Part shown: piece by piece, positions 13,464 to 15,254 of the stretch
Position numbering within the stretch: the stretch's first letter is position 1
How the letters are laid out: each line of letters opens with the position of its first letter
NCBI GenBank assembly: GCA_030628785.1
Contig: DAOVQI010000026.1
Coordinates: 1-15,254 of the forward strand
Direction of reading: 5' to 3'
Origin: Bacteroidota bacterium
Lineage (GTDB): Bacteria; Bacteroidota; Bacteroidia; Bacteroidales; VadinHA17
DNA: 15,254 nt
The notes under the pieces: generated by a model
Databases searched by the model: none
Told to the model about the DNA's origin: nothing
Seen by the model: only the letters and a program-made list of their open reading frames with translations
Made by a program: the position numbers and the translations under genes

Positions 13464-14471
13464 CTATTCCTTCAGCAACCAGACATCCGATCTGTCTTCT
13501 TCTTTCCTTACCGCGTAAAATGCCTTCAGCGCTTCCTTCTTATCAGAAAACACCAGCATGGAAACCCGGTAAAACTTATCTTTTGATTCGAATATTGAAG
13601 AATGGTAGCCTTGGTTCGTAAGTTGGTCTTTTAATCTCAAAGCATTATCCCTGATCTTAAAACTGCCGGCGATTAAATAGTATTGATCTGAAGGTTCTTT
13701 AGCTAACAAGGCTTCCTCTTTTGATTCTTCCGGTTCATTAATGACCACAGGTCCAGGTTCTTCCGTACTTTTTCCAGCAAATTCTTTTTCAGGTAAAATG
13801 GTTGCAGCATCATTGATCTTCTGATCAACAGTTGATTCATCAAGTACCTCAACCTTCTTGCCGGTCTTAAACGGATTCAGGGAGGAAATATCAAACTTGA
13901 ATTTAAAAATATCTGTTTTCAGGGGAATTAAAACCAGGGCAACCAAAATCGGGACAGCTATAGCGATACGCCGTAGATTTCTTTTTCTTACTTCAGCTCT
14001 TACTGAAGGTTTTTCACGGAACTTTTTCTGAATCCTTTTACTTACATCATATTCTTCAAGAGGTGAAAAATTAAAATAAGACAGGCCAAATGAATCTAAA
14101 AGGAAATTGGTCGCAGGATCGGGTTCGAACTGTAAGTTTTTTTGTTTATCATAAAAAAATGTTCCTATTGCATCCAGGGTGACTTTTTTCCCTTTATCCA
14201 GTTTCTTTTTTACCTCATTTACAAAATCTGTAACAATTCTTTTGGCATCAACATATCCAATCCCCTTTTGTGCGGAAACATAACTGATCAACAACCCGTC
14301 GTTTTGCGTTAGATTTTTGTTAAAACTTATCGCCTTTGAGGGAGGGGAAAAAGAGCTTTTATTCTTTTCTATTCCTGCTGATCTGTAGTTTGCAACAAAT
14401 CCTCCAAATTCAGGTAAAATCACACAATCGTGCTGAAACAATAATTCCTTGAGATAAATACTTAAATCCAC
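13464..14471 (-). CDS. HU-like (CCDC81-type) and SPOR-domain envelope protein
   Basis: A 335-residue protein. Residues 1-60 (LKELLFQHDCVILPEFGGFVANY) and 60-130 (VDAKRIVTDFVNEVKKKLDKGKKVTLDAIGTF) are the two HU-like domains of the bacterial CCDC81 type found in Bacteroidota. A basic stretch (150-168) precedes one membrane helix (about 168-185). A linker rich in Pro, Glu and Ser leads to a SPOR domain (261-335: YYLIAGSFKIRDNALRLKDQL...YRVSMLVFSDKKEALKAF). SPOR domains bind peptidoglycan stripped of stem peptides at the division septum. The layout suggests a cytoplasmic HU-like part, one membrane pass and a periplasmic SPOR part, linking the interior to the septal wall; the cytoplasmic ligand is unknown. 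It is a single gene with its own promoter box and strong terminator. Confidence 0.88.
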   Translation of the reverse strand: MDLSIYLKELLFQHDCVILPEFGGFVANYRSAGIEKNKSSFSPPSKAISFNKNLTQNDGLLISYVSAQKGIGYVDAKRIVTDFVNEVKKKLDKGKKVTLDAIGTFFYDKQKNLQFEPDPATNFLLDSFGLSYFNFSPLEEYDVSKRIQKKFREKPSVRAEVRKRNLRRIAIAVPILVALVLIPLKTDIFKFKFDISSLNPFKTGKKVEVLDESTVDQKINDAATILPEKEFAGKSTEEPGPVVINEPEESKEEALLAKEPSDQYYLIAGSFKIRDNALRLKDQLTNQGYHSSIFESKDKFYRVSMLVFSDKKEALKAFYAVRKEEDRSDVWLLKE

Positions 14472-14493
14472 CTTATCAGATATTTATTTTAAA

Positions 14494-14501
14494 CAAAAGT
14501 A
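14494..14501 (-). promoter_or_regulatory. -7 box for the SPOR gene
   Basis: TACTTTTG on the minus strand matches TAnnTTTG, 22 nt before the ATG at 14471. The divergent aminotransferase gene has only a weaker TATCTTCG at 14523-14530 on the plus strand. Confidence 0.5.
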
Positions 14502-14567
14502 GCGAAAATTTTACTTTAATATTATCTTCGCAGCTATTCTTTTTAACTTAATATCTTATCAGCTCTC

Positions 14568-15254
14568 ATGAATGAGATCAGAATGGTTGACCTGTTAAGT
14601 CAATACCGGAAGATTAAACCTGAAATCGACCAATCCATTCAGCAGGTTATCGAATCGACTGCCTTCATAAATGGTCCTGAAGTAAAATCATTTCAAAAAG
14701 ACCTTGAGAACTATCTTGGCATAAAGCATGTTATAACCTGTGGAAACGGCACCGACGCATTGCAAATATCTTTGATGGCTTTGGGGTTGGAGCCCGGAGA
14801 CGAAATAATAACCACTGATTTTACCTTTATTGCAACAGTTGAAGTAATTGAACTTCTTGGCCTTAAGACTGTGATCGTCGATCCCGAACCAGATAGTTTT
14901 AACATTTCCCCCGCTTCCATCGAAAAGGCAATTACAAAAAAAACAAAAGCAATCATTCCCGTTCATTTATTCGGACAATGTGCCGATATGGAATCCATAA
15001 TGACCTTGGCAGGTAAATACAATTTGTATGTGATTGAAGATGCTGCACAGGCATTGGGTGCTGAATATTCCTTTTCAAACGGTACCGGGAAAAAAGCAGG
15101 AACAATAGGAGATATCGGATGTACTTCTTTTTTCCCTTCGAAAAATCTGGGCTGCTATGGGGATGGGGGAGCAATTTTTTCAAACAACCAAAATCTGGCA
15201 GAAAAGCTGCAGTCCATTGCCAATCATGGTATGAAGATTAAATATTATCATGAA
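14568..15254 (+). CDS. DegT/DnrJ/EryC1 sugar aminotransferase, 5' part
   Basis: Reading from ATG 14568 gives 229 residues, open to the window end; full-length relatives are about 360-400 residues. This is a PLP-dependent fold type I aminotransferase acting on nucleotide-linked keto-sugars in the cytosol. Landmarks: GPEVKSFQKDLENYLG, CGNGTDALQISLMALGLEPGDEI (58-80), PVHLFGQCADM, VIEDAAQALGAEY (155-167), and CTSFFPSKNLGCYGDGGAIF (185-204) with Lys192 as the PLP lysine. The CGNGTDALQI and SFFPSKNLGCYGDGG segments are especially like WbpE/WlbC, which make UDP-2,3-diacetamido sugars for O-antigen, so that substrate is likely but not proven. It diverges from the SPOR gene and probably opens a polysaccharide gene cluster beyond the window. 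Confidence 0.9.
   Translation, partial: MNEIRMVDLLSQYRKIKPEIDQSIQQVIESTAFINGPEVKSFQKDLENYLGIKHVITCGNGTDALQISLMALGLEPGDEIITTDFTFIATVEVIELLGLKTVIVDPEPDSFNISPASIEKAITKKTKAIIPVHLFGQCADMESIMTLAGKYNLYVIEDAAQALGAEYSFSNGTGKKAGTIGDIGCTSFFPSKNLGCYGDGGAIFSNNQNLAEKLQSIANHGMKIKYYHE

Overview
The window looks like a chromosomal segment of a member of the Bacteroidota. Several intergenic regions carry the phylum's TAnnTTTG promoter box. Most starts have A-rich leaders rather than a Shine-Dalgarno sequence. The gene content also fits: a secreted TlpA-type thioredoxin, a protein with paired HU-like N-terminal domains and a SPOR domain, and a DUF6249-like membrane protein next to an ECF sigma factor. Genus cannot be fixed from this sequence.

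Positions 1-3330 are AT-rich and look accessory. They hold a truncated P-loop ATPase beside two 24-bp tandem repeats that begin with TGTACA on the minus strand (a possible transposon end), and a 616-codon orphan protein with a C-terminal PD-(D/E)XK nuclease domain. Positions 3381-3743 hold two tandem copies of a nested inverted-repeat structure, the second running into the 3' end of a tRNA-Cys(GCA) gene.

Positions 4037-8759 are housekeeping: folB (dihydroneopterin aldolase, minus strand) diverges from glnS, which is followed by metG. metG converges with a small orphan nucleotidyltransferase (8848-9168) across a hairpin that best serves the minus-strand gene as a terminator.

Positions 9225-11118 contain a secreted TlpA-family protein bracketed by two imperfect inverted repeats. 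These share short conserved boxes at identical spacing (ATAACG, 17 nt, GTGCCG, then GGCATTG) but have different, self-complementary arms. The layout recalls a cassette with integron attC-like sites, though the canonical core is not cleanly present. A cluster of short palindromes follows at 11166-11341.

Positions 11659-12915 (minus) form a tightly overlapping operon: a three-TM DUF6249-like protein, an ECF sigma factor, and a two-TM protein that may be its membrane partner. After a repeat-rich spacer and a strong terminator come an HU-like/SPOR envelope protein (minus) and, divergently, the 5' part of a DegT-family sugar aminotransferase of WbpE/WlbC type that runs off the window and suggests an adjoining surface-polysaccharide locus.
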